From an uncultured Ruminococcus sp. (GTDB lineage Bacteria; Bacillota; Clostridia; Oscillospirales; Ruminococcaceae), in assembly GCA_910577575.1 (NCBI GenBank), contig CAJTOG010000058.1, forward strand, positions 1-12,144: a stretch of 12,144 bases of DNA, read 5' to 3'. The stretch's first letter is position 1, and every line of letters starts with the position of its first letter. Below are positions 1 to 8,089 of the stretch, piece after piece. The notes beneath the pieces are model-generated. The model was not told the DNA's origin and ran no database searches. It was given only the letters and a program-made list of their open reading frames with translations. Made by a program: the position numbers and the translations under genes.

Positions 1-1
1 C

Positions 2-1921
2 AAGAAAATTATTGAATTGTTACAGCGTCGGGGTGTTGTCGAGATATGCAGAAATGACGATAACGAACTGGAACAGACTAATGTTAATGCTGTTATCGGA
101 GAGTTTGAAAAATTCCGGAGTACAGTTTCTCATGCACTTGATATTCTCAACAGATGTACTCCCGAAAAGTTTGATTTGACAAATATGTTTGGGGGACGTA
201 CCGAAATTGAAACTCATGAATTTGGCAGACAGGCGGAAGAACTTGATAAAATAATTAACAGTGCGAATGAGATTATAAAAAATAATCGGCTGATTTCTGA
301 TGCAAAGGCTGAAATTATACAGCTTGATTTGAAATCGGATATAATGGAAAACTGGAAATTGCTTGATATTCCGTTTAATTTCAAGGGAACTTCTTCTTCT
401 ACTGCTTTTATAGGTTCGCTTTCGGGACAGATTACAGCAGAAAATTTGGAAGACCAGCTCCCGAAAGAATGCAGTGCTGAAATAATATCTTCATCAAAGG
501 AACAGACAAATCTGTTTATTCTTTGCAGCAGGACTGTTGCGGATGAAACAGAGAATACTTTAAGAAAGCTTGCATTTGTTCCGGTTTCAGAAGTATCATC
601 TTTCACACCTTCTGAGATAATTCTGAATAACATGGAGAGAAAAAAACAGCTTGAAAGTCAGATTGATTTGGCAGAAAGAGCTATTGATTCTTATGCTGAA
701 TACAGGAATAAACTAAAATTTGCAGCAGACTTTCTGGCCATGCGGAAAGATAAGTATGAAACCCTGAGTATGCTTGGAATTACAGGCTGTACATTTGTTC
801 TTAATGGATATATTCCTGAAAAGTATTATAATTCTCTTGAAAAGGAAATAACGGGAAAATATACAGCAGTCATAAGCTGTATTGAACCTGATGAAGATGA
901 TGATGTTCCTGTACTTCTTGAAAACGGCAGTTTCTCATCACCTGTTGAAGGCATCACAAAAATGTACGCTATGCCATCCAAATCGGATGTTGACCCCACA
1001 CCTGTCATGTCATTTTTCTATTATCTTTTTTTCGGCATGATGCTTTCGGACGCAGGATATGGAGTTCTTATGGTAGTCGGTACAATAATAGCACTGAAAA
1101 AATTCAGGCTTGAAAACACTATGAAAAAAACGCTCATAATGTTCCGGAACTGTGGAATTTCTACAATCATATGGGGTGCGCTTTTCGGAAGCTGGTTCGG
1201 AGATATAGTCCAGGTTGTAGGCCGTGAATTTTTTGGTAAAGAAATAGGCAGTACAGCACTTTGGTTTGAACCGCTTGATGACCCTATCAAACTTCTGCTT
1301 TTCTCGTTTGCACTCGGAATACTTCATTTGTTTGTGGGTGTTGGTGTATCTTTTAAAATGGCGTGGGATGACGGCAGAAAACTTGATGCATTCTGTGATA
1401 CTGTTCCGGTGTATCTGACTATTTTGGGAGTTGCACCTCTTGCTGCAAGTATTCTTACAGAAGTTCCGCAGATACTCAAAACCATTGGAATGTATGTAAT
1501 GATAGCCGGAGTGGTTTTGCTTATACTGACAGCCGGAAGAAGTTCAAAATCGATTTTCGGAAAAATTTTCGGAGGACTTTATGCTCTTTATAACACTGCT
1601 ACAGGATATCTCAGTGACATTCTCTCATATTCGAGACTTCTTGCACTTGGTCTTGCAACCGGAAGTATAGCAAGCGTTATAAACCTTATAGGCACTATGC
1701 CTGAAAATAAAATAATAAAACTGATTTTGCTTATTGTTGTCTTTACAGTAGGACATATAGCAAATCTGGCAATAAATCTTCTCGGTGCGTATGTTCATAC
1801 TGACAGACTTCAGTTTGTTGAGCTGTTCAGCAAATTTTATACGGGCGGAGGAAGAGAATTCAATCCGTTTACAGTAAATACTGAATATATCAGATTCAAG
1901 GAGGAAAATATCAATGAATAG
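2..1921 (+). CDS. ntpI: V-type ATPase subunit I (membrane stator, subunit a homologue), 5' partial
   Basis: This is the static membrane subunit that, with the K ring, forms the ion path and anchors the peripheral stalks. The frame is open to the left edge: codons at 2-16 read KKIIE before LLQRRGVVEI, which is the usual N-terminal motif of the family, so the TTG at 17 is internal and the real start lies off the window. The first half (about 320 residues) is the soluble arm with Glu/Lys-rich helices. The second half is the membrane domain, beginning near nt 1000 with SFFYYLFFGMMLSDAGYG, and holding roughly seven or eight hydrophobic segments. Two conserved family motifs with arginines are present: LSYSRLLALGLATG (Arg codon at 1634) and HTDRLQFVELFSKFY (Arg codon at 1805). 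By family alignment from memory, the latter sits where the essential ion-path Arg of yeast Vph1 lies. It ends within ntpK, sharing 8 nt (ATGAATAG), so translation is probably coupled. Confidence 0.96.
   Translation, partial: KKIIELLQRRGVVEICRNDDNELEQTNVNAVIGEFEKFRSTVSHALDILNRCTPEKFDLTNMFGGRTEIETHEFGRQAEELDKIINSANEIIKNNRLISDAKAEIIQLDLKSDIMENWKLLDIPFNFKGTSSSTAFIGSLSGQITAENLEDQLPKECSAEIISSSKEQTNLFILCSRTVADETENTLRKLAFVPVSEVSSFTPSEIILNNMERKKQLESQIDLAERAIDSYAEYRNKLKFAADFLAMRKDKYETLSMLGITGCTFVLNGYIPEKYYNSLEKEITGKYTAVISCIEPDEDDDVPVLLENGSFSSPVEGITKMYAMPSKSDVDPTPVMSFFYYLFFGMMLSDAGYGVLMVVGTIIALKKFRLENTMKKTLIMFRNCGISTIIWGALFGSWFGDIVQVVGREFFGKEIGSTALWFEPLDDPIKLLLFSFALGILHLFVGVGVSFKMAWDDGRKLDAFCDTVPVYLTILGVAPLAASILTEVPQILKTIGMYVMIAGVVLLILTAGRSSKSIFGKIFGGLYALYNTATGYLSDILSYSRLLALGLATGSIASVINLIGTMPENKIIKLILLIVVFTVGHIANLAINLLGAYVHTDRLQFVELFSKFYTGGGREFNPFTVNTEYIRFKEENINE
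1898..1904 (+). promoter_or_regulatory. Strong ribosome binding site of ntpK
   Basis: AAGGAGG lies 9 nt before the ATG at 1914, inside the end of ntpI. It fixes the start of the proteolipid gene and is among the strongest sites in the operon. Confidence 0.85.
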
Positions 1922-2390
1922 TTTAGGACTTACTTTGGCAATAATTGGTGCAGTATGTGCTGCACTTTTCGCAGGAATCGGCTCTGCAAGAGCAGTAGGA
2001 CTTGTTGGTGAGGCAGCCGCAGGTGTTGTGTCAGTTGACCCATCCAAATTCAGCAAAGTGCTTATTTTACAGCTTCTCCCCGGTACTCAGGGACTTTACG
2101 GATTGCTTATAGCTATACTTCTTCTCAGCAGAATAGGAGTACTTGGCGGAGGTGCAGCAGACCTTACAACAGCACAGGGATTGATGTTTCTTGCCGCTTC
2201 ACTTCCTATTGCAGTTGTCGGATATTTCTCTGCTATGGCACAGGGACGTGCAGCGGTTGCAGGTGTTGGAATTACAGCAAAAAAGCCGGAGCATAACGGT
2301 AAAGGCATAATTATGGCAGCTATGGTAGAAACATATGCTATCCTTGCGCTTCTTGTATCAATTCTTCTTATCTATAATATTGCAATCTGA
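1914..2390 (+). CDS. ntpK: V-type ATPase subunit K (proteolipid ring, subunit c), probably Na+-binding
   Basis: This 158-residue protein forms the rotating membrane ring that carries ions. It is the duplicated V-type form: two hairpins, four membrane segments (about 5-27, 50-72, 86-109 and 131-157). The second helix of hairpin 1 has Gln59 in PGTQGLYG where hairpin 2 has the carboxylate Glu139 (MVETYA), so there is one ion-binding carboxylate per four helices. Leu55, Thr58, Gln59, Tyr62, Gln110 and Glu139 correspond to Leu61, Thr64, Gln65, Tyr68, Gln110 and Glu139 of E. hirae NtpK. Those are the Na+ ligands, or contacts of them, in its crystal structure. A Na+ rather than H+ enzyme is therefore the better inference, though unproven. 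Length matches the family (about 156-160). The start is set by AAGGAGG, and the gene overlaps ntpI by 8 nt. Confidence 0.97.
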   Translation: MNSLGLTLAIIGAVCAALFAGIGSARAVGLVGEAAAGVVSVDPSKFSKVLILQLLPGTQGLYGLLIAILLLSRIGVLGGGAADLTTAQGLMFLAASLPIAVVGYFSAMAQGRAAVAGVGITAKKPEHNGKGIIMAAMVETYAILALLVSILLIYNIAI

Positions 2391-2404
2391 ACGGAGGTGC
2401 TGAA

Positions 2405-2995
2405 ATGGCAGGAATTGAAAATATCCTGGACATAATATCTTCACAGCAGAAGCAGACTGAAAATAATATAATATATGTTGCCGAAAAGAAGGCAAATGCT
2501 ATTATAGCTGACGGAAATGAAAAGGCTGAAAAGGAATATACTGAATACAAAAAGAAGTCTGAAAAACAGCTTGCTCTTGATTATGACAATGCAGTTTCAT
2601 CAGTTGATGCAGAGATGAGAAGAAATATACTTGCGTGTAAGATTCATTGCATAGATGAAATCATTGAAAAAACTCTTGAAAGACTTGATATTATGCCTGC
2701 TGATGAATACTTTGAAATTCTGGAAAAGCTTCTTGTTCAAAAGGCTGATAAGGGTGAAGAAGGAATGTTGTGTTTGAATCAGAGGGATTTGTCAAGAATT
2801 ACAGCTGATTTTGAAAAAACAGTTAAAATTTTTAATATAAAGATTTCTGAAAAGCCTGCTGAAATAGAAAACGGTTTTATACTCACATATGGACTTATTT
2901 CAGAAAATTGTAGTTTCCGTGCAATAATTGAGGCAGAGCGTGACAGTTTAAGGGATATGGCAGCGGCTGAACTTTTCGGGCAGGTGAAAAAATGA
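2405..2995 (+). CDS. ntpE: V-type ATPase subunit E (peripheral stalk)
   Basis: Subunit E (196 residues, normal for the family) pairs with subunit G/H into a long coiled coil that holds the A3B3 head against subunit I. Residues about 10-75 are a charged, Lys/Glu/Ala-rich helix (for example ANAIIADGNEKAEKEY) typical of the stalk. The C-terminal half is the globular head-binding domain, with the family-type segment ENGFILTYGLISENCSFRA at about residues 154-172. GGAGG at 2393-2397 is 7 nt before the ATG and only 3 nt after the ntpK stop. The stop overlaps the ntpC start as ATGA. Its G/H partner is not in this window; in the E. hirae order it precedes subunit I. The call rests on the coiled-coil layout, the C-terminal motif and the operon position. 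Confidence 0.93.
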   Translation: MAGIENILDIISSQQKQTENNIIYVAEKKANAIIADGNEKAEKEYTEYKKKSEKQLALDYDNAVSSVDAEMRRNILACKIHCIDEIIEKTLERLDIMPADEYFEILEKLLVQKADKGEEGMLCLNQRDLSRITADFEKTVKIFNIKISEKPAEIENGFILTYGLISENCSFRAIIEAERDSLRDMAAAELFGQVKK

Positions 2996-3915
2996 CTACA
3001 AAATATGCAAATGCAGTTGCTGCGGTTAAGGCTATGGAAAATACACTGCTTACATGGAATGACCTTGAACAGCTTATAAATGCACAGAGCAGGGCTGAAA
3101 TCAACAGTCTTGTCATGGCAAAAAAAGGTGAGGAAAACATCTCCACAGAAGCAGTATGGGAAATGATTCATGATTATGCTCCTGACAGTAAAGAGCTTGA
3201 AATTCTGCTTTATAAAAATGATTTTCATAATCTGAAGGCATCATTAAAAGCAATGATTTCAGGAAAGCCGCCTGAAAAGTACTATATCCGTCCGACTAAT
3301 CTCAATCTTCATCATCTTACTGAAAAAGAATATGATTCTTTGCCGGATTATATCAGGAATACGGCATATGAAGCATACGACCTGATAGTAGGAACATCTG
3401 ACGGACAGCTTGTTGATTCGTTCATAGATTCAGAAGCACTTCTTGCGATACAAAAAAGTTCAGAGAGTTTCGGAGGAGACTTCATGCGGAAATATGCAGA
3501 GCTTCTTACAGTATGTGCTGATATAAAAACCGCTTACAGATGCAGTAAAATGAGAAAGCAGAAAAGTTTTCTTGAAAGGGCGATATGCGGAAGTTCGGAG
3601 CTGGATAAAGAATCGCTCATAAGAGAATCCCTTAATGAGCCTGAAAGTCTTTTGAATTTTCTTGAGGATTCTTCTTATAGTGAAGCAGCAAGACTTTTAA
3701 ATGAATCACCTGCACAGTTTGAAAAATGGTGTGATGATGCAATAATGGAGCTTGCTGAAACGGCACGTATGAAATCATTCGGCACAGAACCTCTTATTGC
3801 TTATTATATTGCCACAGAGGCTGAACAGAAAAATTTACGTATTATAACAGTATGCCATGAATTTGGTGCTGACAGAGAAACTATCACTGAAAGGATGAGA
3901 AAACTTTATGTCTGA
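2992..3915 (+). CDS. ntpC: V-type ATPase subunit C (V0 subunit d/AC39 type)
   Basis: Subunit C is the funnel-shaped socket between the proteolipid ring and the D-F shaft, one copy per enzyme. The protein is 307 residues, somewhat shorter than E. hirae NtpC (about 380) and close to the Thermus form (about 320). It is rich in Ala, Leu and Glu and all-helical in character, with the family-type opening (TTKYANAVAAVKAMENTLL), a middle DFHNLKASLKAMI segment and a terminal IRIITVCHEFGADRETITER-like stretch (here preceded by NL) before the last helix. The start ATG shares 4 nt with the ntpE stop. Its ribosome binding site, AGGTG at 2982-2986, is weak, fitting a single-copy subunit made by translational coupling. 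It overlaps the next gene by 8 nt. Confidence 0.94.
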   Translation: MTTKYANAVAAVKAMENTLLTWNDLEQLINAQSRAEINSLVMAKKGEENISTEAVWEMIHDYAPDSKELEILLYKNDFHNLKASLKAMISGKPPEKYYIRPTNLNLHHLTEKEYDSLPDYIRNTAYEAYDLIVGTSDGQLVDSFIDSEALLAIQKSSESFGGDFMRKYAELLTVCADIKTAYRCSKMRKQKSFLERAICGSSELDKESLIRESLNEPESLLNFLEDSSYSEAARLLNESPAQFEKWCDDAIMELAETARMKSFGTEPLIAYYIATEAEQKNLRIITVCHEFGADRETITERMRKLYV

Positions 3916-4228
3916 TTTGTATAAAACAGCTGTAATAGGTGATTCTGCCAGTGTTTCGGGATTTGCGGCACTTGGACTTTCTGTATTTCATGAAACTGAT
4001 GCAGACAAAATATCCAAGCTTATTAACAAGCTTGCATCAGGCGGATTTGGTGTAATATATATTACTGAACCGGCAGCCGCACTTGTCAGCGATACCATAA
4101 AAAAATACAGAAGCAGAAAACTTCCGTCAATCGTTCTTATTCCTGCAATCGAAGGGAATACGGGCGAGGGTATGAGGGGAGTTCATGAAGCGGTTGAAAA
4201 GGCAGTAGGTTCAGATATATTAAATTAA
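3908..4228 (+). CDS. ntpG: V-type ATPase subunit F (central rotor; NtpG in E. hirae naming)
   Basis: This small Rossmann-like protein (106 residues, family about 100) binds subunit D in the rotating shaft and can influence ATPase activity. Family features are the opening AVIGDSASVSGFAALGLSVF, the central GGFGVIYITE strand, and PSIVLIPAIEGNTGEGM near the C terminus. The ATG at 3908 overlaps the end of ntpC by 8 nt. Its ribosome binding site, AAAGGA at 3890-3895, is weak and about 12 nt away, so coupling with ntpC is likely. Naming is confusing: it is subunit F in general V/A-ATPase usage and NtpG in E. hirae. Confidence 0.94.
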   Translation: MSDLYKTAVIGDSASVSGFAALGLSVFHETDADKISKLINKLASGGFGVIYITEPAAALVSDTIKKYRSRKLPSIVLIPAIEGNTGEGMRGVHEAVEKAVGSDILN

Positions 4229-4235
4229 ATAACTT

Positions 4236-4243
4236 AAAAGGAG
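4236..4243 (+). promoter_or_regulatory. Ribosome binding site that fixes the TTG start of ntpA
   Basis: AAAAGGAG lies 8 nt before the TTG at 4252. The ATG at 4244 is out of frame and meets TGA after three codons, so it is not a start. Confidence 0.8.
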
Positions 4244-4251
4244 ATGCGGAT

Positions 4252-6018
4252 TTGAGCAGCATTGGAAATATAGTAAAAATTTCAGGTCCTCTTGTTGTTG
4301 CAGAGGGTATGAGGGATTCAAATATGTTTGACGTTGTGCGTGTAAGCAAGAAGCGTCTTATCGGTGAAATCATTGAAATGCACGGAGACAGGGCATCCAT
4401 ACAGGTATATGAGGAAACAGCCGGTCTTGGAACAGGTGAAGCTGTTGAATCTACAGGTGAGCCCATGAGTGCAGAACTCGGTCCGGGGCTTATCGGAAGT
4501 ATCTATGACGGTATTCAGCGTCCGCTTGATGATATTCGTAAGGTATGCGGAAACAATCTTGCGAGGGGCGTTGAGGTATCACCTCTTAAACGTGATAAGA
4601 AATGGGCATTTACTCCAACGGTAAAAGCAGGTGATGCAGTAAAGGGCGGAGATGTAATTGGCACAGTACCGGAAACAGATATAGTACTTCATAAAATCAT
4701 GGTTCCGAACAGCATCAGTGGAACAGTCATAACGATTAGAGAAGGTGAATTTTCAGTTGATGAGACGGTATGCATAATTGAGACGGAAAACGGTGAGAAA
4801 AAAGAACTGAATCTTTTTCAGAAATGGGCTGTACGTAAGGGCAGACCATACGCAAAAAAACTTTCTCCTGATATGCCGCTTGTTACAGGACAAAGAGTTG
4901 TTGACTGTCTTTTTCCGATTGCAAAGGGCGGAGTTGCTGCAATTCCCGGACCTTTCGGAAGCGGAAAAACAGTTACTCAGCATCAGCTTGCAAAGTGGGC
5001 AGAAGCAGATATTATTGTATATATCGGATGTGGAGAACGTGGAAATGAAATGACCGATGTTCTGAATGAATTTCCTGAACTTATTGACCCTAAAACAGGA
5101 AAATCTCTCATGGAACGTACTGTTCTTATTGCAAATACTTCTGATATGCCTGTTGCTGCACGTGAAGCGTCTGTTTATACAGGTATTACGATTGCTGAAT
5201 ATTATCGTGATATGGGGTATTCTGTAGCACTTATGGCAGATTCAACTTCACGCTGGGCAGAGGCTTTGCGTGAAATGTCCGGACGACTTGAGGAAATGCC
5301 CGGTGATGAAGGCTATCCTGCATATCTTGGAAGCCGTCTGGCACAGTTCTATGAACGTGCAGGACGAGTAATTTCGACAGGTACAGAGGGCAGGGAAGGT
5401 GCTTTATCGGTTATCGGAGCTGTATCGCCTCCCGGCGGTGACATATCCGAACCGGTATCACAGGCAACTCTTCGTATTGTAAAGGTTTTCTGGGGACTTG
5501 ATGCAAATCTTGCATATCAGCGTCATTTTCCTGCAATAAATTGGCTTACAAGTTATTCACTTTATGCAGATTCGCTGGCAGACTGGTACAACAATAATGT
5601 TTCAGCTGACTGGATGAAACTCAGGGCAAGATTTATGGCTATTCTTAACGATGAAGCGGAGCTTAAAGAAATAGTGAAGCTTATCGGTATGGATGCACTT
5701 TCAGTAAATGACCGACTTAAAATGGAAACAGCCCGCTCAATACGTGAAGATTTTCTGCATCAGCTTGCTTTCCATGAAGTTGATACCTATACAAGTCTTA
5801 AAAAACAGCTTTATATGATGAAACTGATTCTGAATTTCCATGATGAAGCAGAAAAGGCTGCGGCAAAAGGTGCTGACATTGAAGAAATTTCAGGACTTGC
5901 CGTACGTGAAAAAATCGGACGTTTTAAGTATATTGCAGAAGAAAATGCTGATGAGGAATATAGTAAGCTTTCTGCGGAAATTTCAGCAGAACTTGACAAG
6001 TGTAAGGAGGTAAGATAA
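4252..6018 (+). CDS. ntpA: V-type ATPase catalytic subunit A
   Basis: Subunit A hydrolyses or makes ATP at the A/B interfaces; three copies alternate with B in the head. The protein is 588 residues, close to E. hirae NtpA (593). An N-terminal beta barrel (about 1-70) is followed by the A-specific bulge domain (about 110-190), the nucleotide-binding domain and a C-terminal helical domain. Walker A is GPFGSGKT at 233-240 (Lys239). GCGERGNE supplies the catalytic Glu262 and Arg263. LMADSTSRW gives the Walker B Asp330. All sit one residue from the E. hirae numbers (Lys238, Glu261, Arg262). There is no intein and no frameshift. It starts at TTG, the only in-frame choice giving the conserved opening SSIGNIVKISGPLVVAEGM, 23 nt after ntpG. 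The stop codon touches the ntpB start. Confidence 0.98.
   Translation: MSSIGNIVKISGPLVVAEGMRDSNMFDVVRVSKKRLIGEIIEMHGDRASIQVYEETAGLGTGEAVESTGEPMSAELGPGLIGSIYDGIQRPLDDIRKVCGNNLARGVEVSPLKRDKKWAFTPTVKAGDAVKGGDVIGTVPETDIVLHKIMVPNSISGTVITIREGEFSVDETVCIIETENGEKKELNLFQKWAVRKGRPYAKKLSPDMPLVTGQRVVDCLFPIAKGGVAAIPGPFGSGKTVTQHQLAKWAEADIIVYIGCGERGNEMTDVLNEFPELIDPKTGKSLMERTVLIANTSDMPVAAREASVYTGITIAEYYRDMGYSVALMADSTSRWAEALREMSGRLEEMPGDEGYPAYLGSRLAQFYERAGRVISTGTEGREGALSVIGAVSPPGGDISEPVSQATLRIVKVFWGLDANLAYQRHFPAINWLTSYSLYADSLADWYNNNVSADWMKLRARFMAILNDEAELKEIVKLIGMDALSVNDRLKMETARSIREDFLHQLAFHEVDTYTSLKKQLYMMKLILNFHDEAEKAAAKGADIEEISGLAVREKIGRFKYIAEENADEEYSKLSAEISAELDKCKEVR
6004..6011 (+). promoter_or_regulatory. 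Near-perfect ribosome binding site of ntpB
   Basis: AAGGAGGT, 7 nt before the ATG at 6019, lies inside the last codons of ntpA (CKEVR). It is the best match to the 16S rRNA tail in the operon. Confidence 0.88.
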
Positions 6019-7395
6019 ATGCCGAGAGAATACAGAACAATTCAGGAAGCGGCAGGCCCTCTGTTGCTTGTAAAGGGAGTGGAAAACTGCACATATGGTG
6101 AACTTGCTGATATACGTCTTAAAAACGGCGAAAAACGCAGATGCAGAGTGCTTGAAATCAATGGTTCTGATGCACTGGTACAGCTTTTTGAAAATTCAGC
6201 AGGAATAAATTTACAGGACAGTGCAGTAGTTTTCACGGGTCATCAGATGGAGCTGGGAGTATCAGAGGATATGCTTGGCAGAGTTTTTGACGGTATGGGT
6301 AATCCGATTGACGATGGTCCGGAGATTATACCTGATATGCGTATGGACGTTAATGGACTTCCTATGAATCCTGTTGCAAGAAAATATCCTCAGGAATTTA
6401 TACAGACAGGTGTTTCGGCAATTGACGGACTAAATACGCTTGTACGTGGACAGAAACTGCCTATTTTTTCAGCCAGCGGACTTCCTCATGCAAATCTTGC
6501 CGCACAGATTGCACGTCAGGCACGTGTTTTGGGTGATAATGAACAATTTGCAGTAGTATTTGCGGCAATGGGAATCACATTTGAGGAATCAGAGTATTTT
6601 ATAAGAAGTTTCAAGGAAACAGGTGCAATTGACAGAACGGTACTTTTTGTTAATCTTGCCAACGATTCAGCAATTGAACGTCTTGCGACTCCGAAAATGG
6701 CACTTACAGCAGCGGAATATCTTGCGTTTGAAAAAGGTATGCACGTACTTGTCATATTGACTGATATAACCAACTATGCAGATGCTCTGCGTGAAGTTTC
6801 GGCAGCACGCAAAGAAGTACCCGGACGGCGTGGTTATCCCGGATATATGTATACTGATTTGGCTTCGCTTTATGAACGTGCCGGCAGACAGAATGGTAAG
6901 GACGGAAGTATTACAATGATTCCTATTCTTACTATGCCTGAAGATGATAAAACTCATCCTATTCCGGACTTGACGGGGTATATTACTGAAGGTCAGATTA
7001 TTCTTTCACGTGAACTTTTCCGTAAAGGAATCAATCCGCCTGTTGATGTTCTGCCGTCTCTTTCACGTCTCAAGGATAAGGGTATAGGCAAGGGCAAGAC
7101 ACGTGCCGACCATTCCGATACCATGAATCAGTTGTTTTCTGCTTATGCACGTGGAAAAGATGCCAAGGAACTTATGGTTGTATTAGGTGAGGCTGCACTT
7201 ACTCCTACAGATTTGCTTTATGCCAAGTTTGCTGATGAATTTGAAAAGCGGTATATTTCACAGGGCTTTGAAAATAACAGAAGTATTGAAGAAACACTGT
7301 CAATTGGCTGGGATTTATTGAAACTTCTGCCAAGAAGCGAACTCAGAAGAATACGTGAGGAATATCTTGTTGAATACTATGATAAACAGGATTGA
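6019..7395 (+). CDS. ntpB: V-type ATPase non-catalytic subunit B
   Basis: Subunit B alternates with A in the head and supplies the arginine finger to the catalytic site. The protein is 458 residues, the same length as E. hirae NtpB. The usual P-loop is replaced by FSASGLPHANLAAQIARQA, the hallmark of the non-catalytic subunit. Arg350, in PSLSRLKDKGIGKGKTRADH, is at the same number as the E. hirae arginine finger. The opening EYRTIQEAAGPLLLVKGV and the segment AARKEVPGRRGYPGYMYTDLA are also family signatures. ATG directly follows the ntpA stop with no gap. Both the sequence and the position leave little doubt. Confidence 0.98.
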   Translation: MPREYRTIQEAAGPLLLVKGVENCTYGELADIRLKNGEKRRCRVLEINGSDALVQLFENSAGINLQDSAVVFTGHQMELGVSEDMLGRVFDGMGNPIDDGPEIIPDMRMDVNGLPMNPVARKYPQEFIQTGVSAIDGLNTLVRGQKLPIFSASGLPHANLAAQIARQARVLGDNEQFAVVFAAMGITFEESEYFIRSFKETGAIDRTVLFVNLANDSAIERLATPKMALTAAEYLAFEKGMHVLVILTDITNYADALREVSAARKEVPGRRGYPGYMYTDLASLYERAGRQNGKDGSITMIPILTMPEDDKTHPIPDLTGYITEGQIILSRELFRKGINPPVDVLPSLSRLKDKGIGKGKTRADHSDTMNQLFSAYARGKDAKELMVVLGEAALTPTDLLYAKFADEFEKRYISQGFENNRSIEETLSIGWDLLKLLPRSELRRIREEYLVEYYDKQD

Positions 7396-7399
7396 GGTG
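7394..7399 (+). promoter_or_regulatory. Ribosome binding site that fixes the TTG start of ntpD
   Basis: GAGGTG overlaps the TGA stop of ntpB (7393-7395) and ends 7 nt before the TTG at 7407. It supports the TTG over the downstream in-frame ATG at MQLSSL. Confidence 0.75.
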
Positions 7400-7406
7400 A
7401 GCAGTA

Positions 7407-8057
7407 TTGGCAAGATTGAATGTAAATCCTACGCGTATGCAGTTAAGCAGTCTGAAGAAAAAACTTGCATCTGCTCAGAGGGGACATAAACTGCTTAAAG
7501 ATAAGCGTGACGAGCTGATGAGGCAATTTATGAACTTAATCAAGGAAAATAAGCAGCTCCGGAATGAAGTTGAAGCAGGTATAGCAGATGCAAACAGGTA
7601 TATGGCAGTAGCAGGTTCAGTAATGCAGAGTGAAGTGCTTGAAACAGCATTGATGCTTCCGAAACAGGAAGTTGAACTGGAAGTATCAGAAAAAAACGTA
7701 ATGAGCGTTTATATACCTGTATTCCGTCCTAAATATCGCACTGACGATGTAAACGACATTTATTCATATGGTACTGCTTTTACTTCTGTTGATTTGGATG
7801 GTGCAGTAAATGCATTAAGTGAAATTTTTCCGAAAATGATACGTCTTGCAGAGATTGAAAAAGCCTGTCAACTTATGGCTGACGAAATCGAAAAAACACG
7901 CAGACGTGTTAATGCACTTGAGCATATTATGATTCCTGACTATCAGGAGACTATTAAATATATTACTATGAAACTTTCGGAAAATGAAAGAAGTACAACA
8001 ACTTCACTCATGAAAGTAAAGGACATGGTTCTGAAGCAGAGTCATGATTTCACATAA
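7407..8057 (+). CDS. ntpD: V-type ATPase subunit D (central rotor shaft)
   Basis: Subunit D is the long antiparallel coiled coil that turns inside the A3B3 head; one copy per enzyme. The protein has 216 residues (family about 205-220). The opening ARLNVNPTRMQL is the family signature and supports the TTG start, 11 nt after ntpB. Residues about 10-70 (KKKLASAQRGHKLLKDKRDE) and 140-210 (EKTRRRVNALEHIMIPDYQE) are the two shaft helices. The segment between them makes the short projection near the middle. It is the last gene of the operon: its TAA runs straight into the A tract of the terminator hairpin. Confidence 0.97.
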   Translation: MARLNVNPTRMQLSSLKKKLASAQRGHKLLKDKRDELMRQFMNLIKENKQLRNEVEAGIADANRYMAVAGSVMQSEVLETALMLPKQEVELEVSEKNVMSVYIPVFRPKYRTDDVNDIYSYGTAFTSVDLDGAVNALSEIFPKMIRLAEIEKACQLMADEIEKTRRRVNALEHIMIPDYQETIKYITMKLSENERSTTTSLMKVKDMVLKQSHDFT

Positions 8058-8089
8058 AAAAATCCCGTCTTTGAAGGCGGGATTTTTTT
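8056..8089 (+). terminator. Bidirectional intrinsic terminator between ntpD and hflX
   Basis: The left arm AATCCCGTC (8061-8069) pairs with GGCGGGATT (8076-8084) over 9 bp, including one G-T wobble, around a TTTGAA loop. Seven A residues (8056-8062) mirror seven T residues (8083-8089), so each strand has a T tract after the stem. The element overlaps the last two bases of the ntpD stop and the first two of the hflX stop on the opposite strand. It should end both convergent transcripts. Confidence 0.92.

Noticed and set aside
1625..2056. Antisense open frame of 143 codons across the end of ntpI and start of ntpK
   Set aside because: It mirrors well-supported coding sequence on the other strand, has Ser/Pro/Ala-rich composition expected from a shadow frame, and lacks a ribosome binding site signal.
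2779..3228. Antisense open frame of 149 codons over ntpE and ntpC
   Set aside because: Cys/Phe/Ile-rich shadow of two conserved ATPase genes; no recognisable family.
4160..4315. Short direct repeat GAGGGTATGAGG near 4167 and 4303
   Set aside because: The two copies lie in unrelated codons of subunits F and A, each explained by conserved protein sequence, with no further repeat around them.
4252..6018. Possible intein in the catalytic subunit A
   Set aside because: Inteins are known at the P-loop of some V-ATPase A subunits, but here the P-loop is continuous and the length is normal (588 residues).
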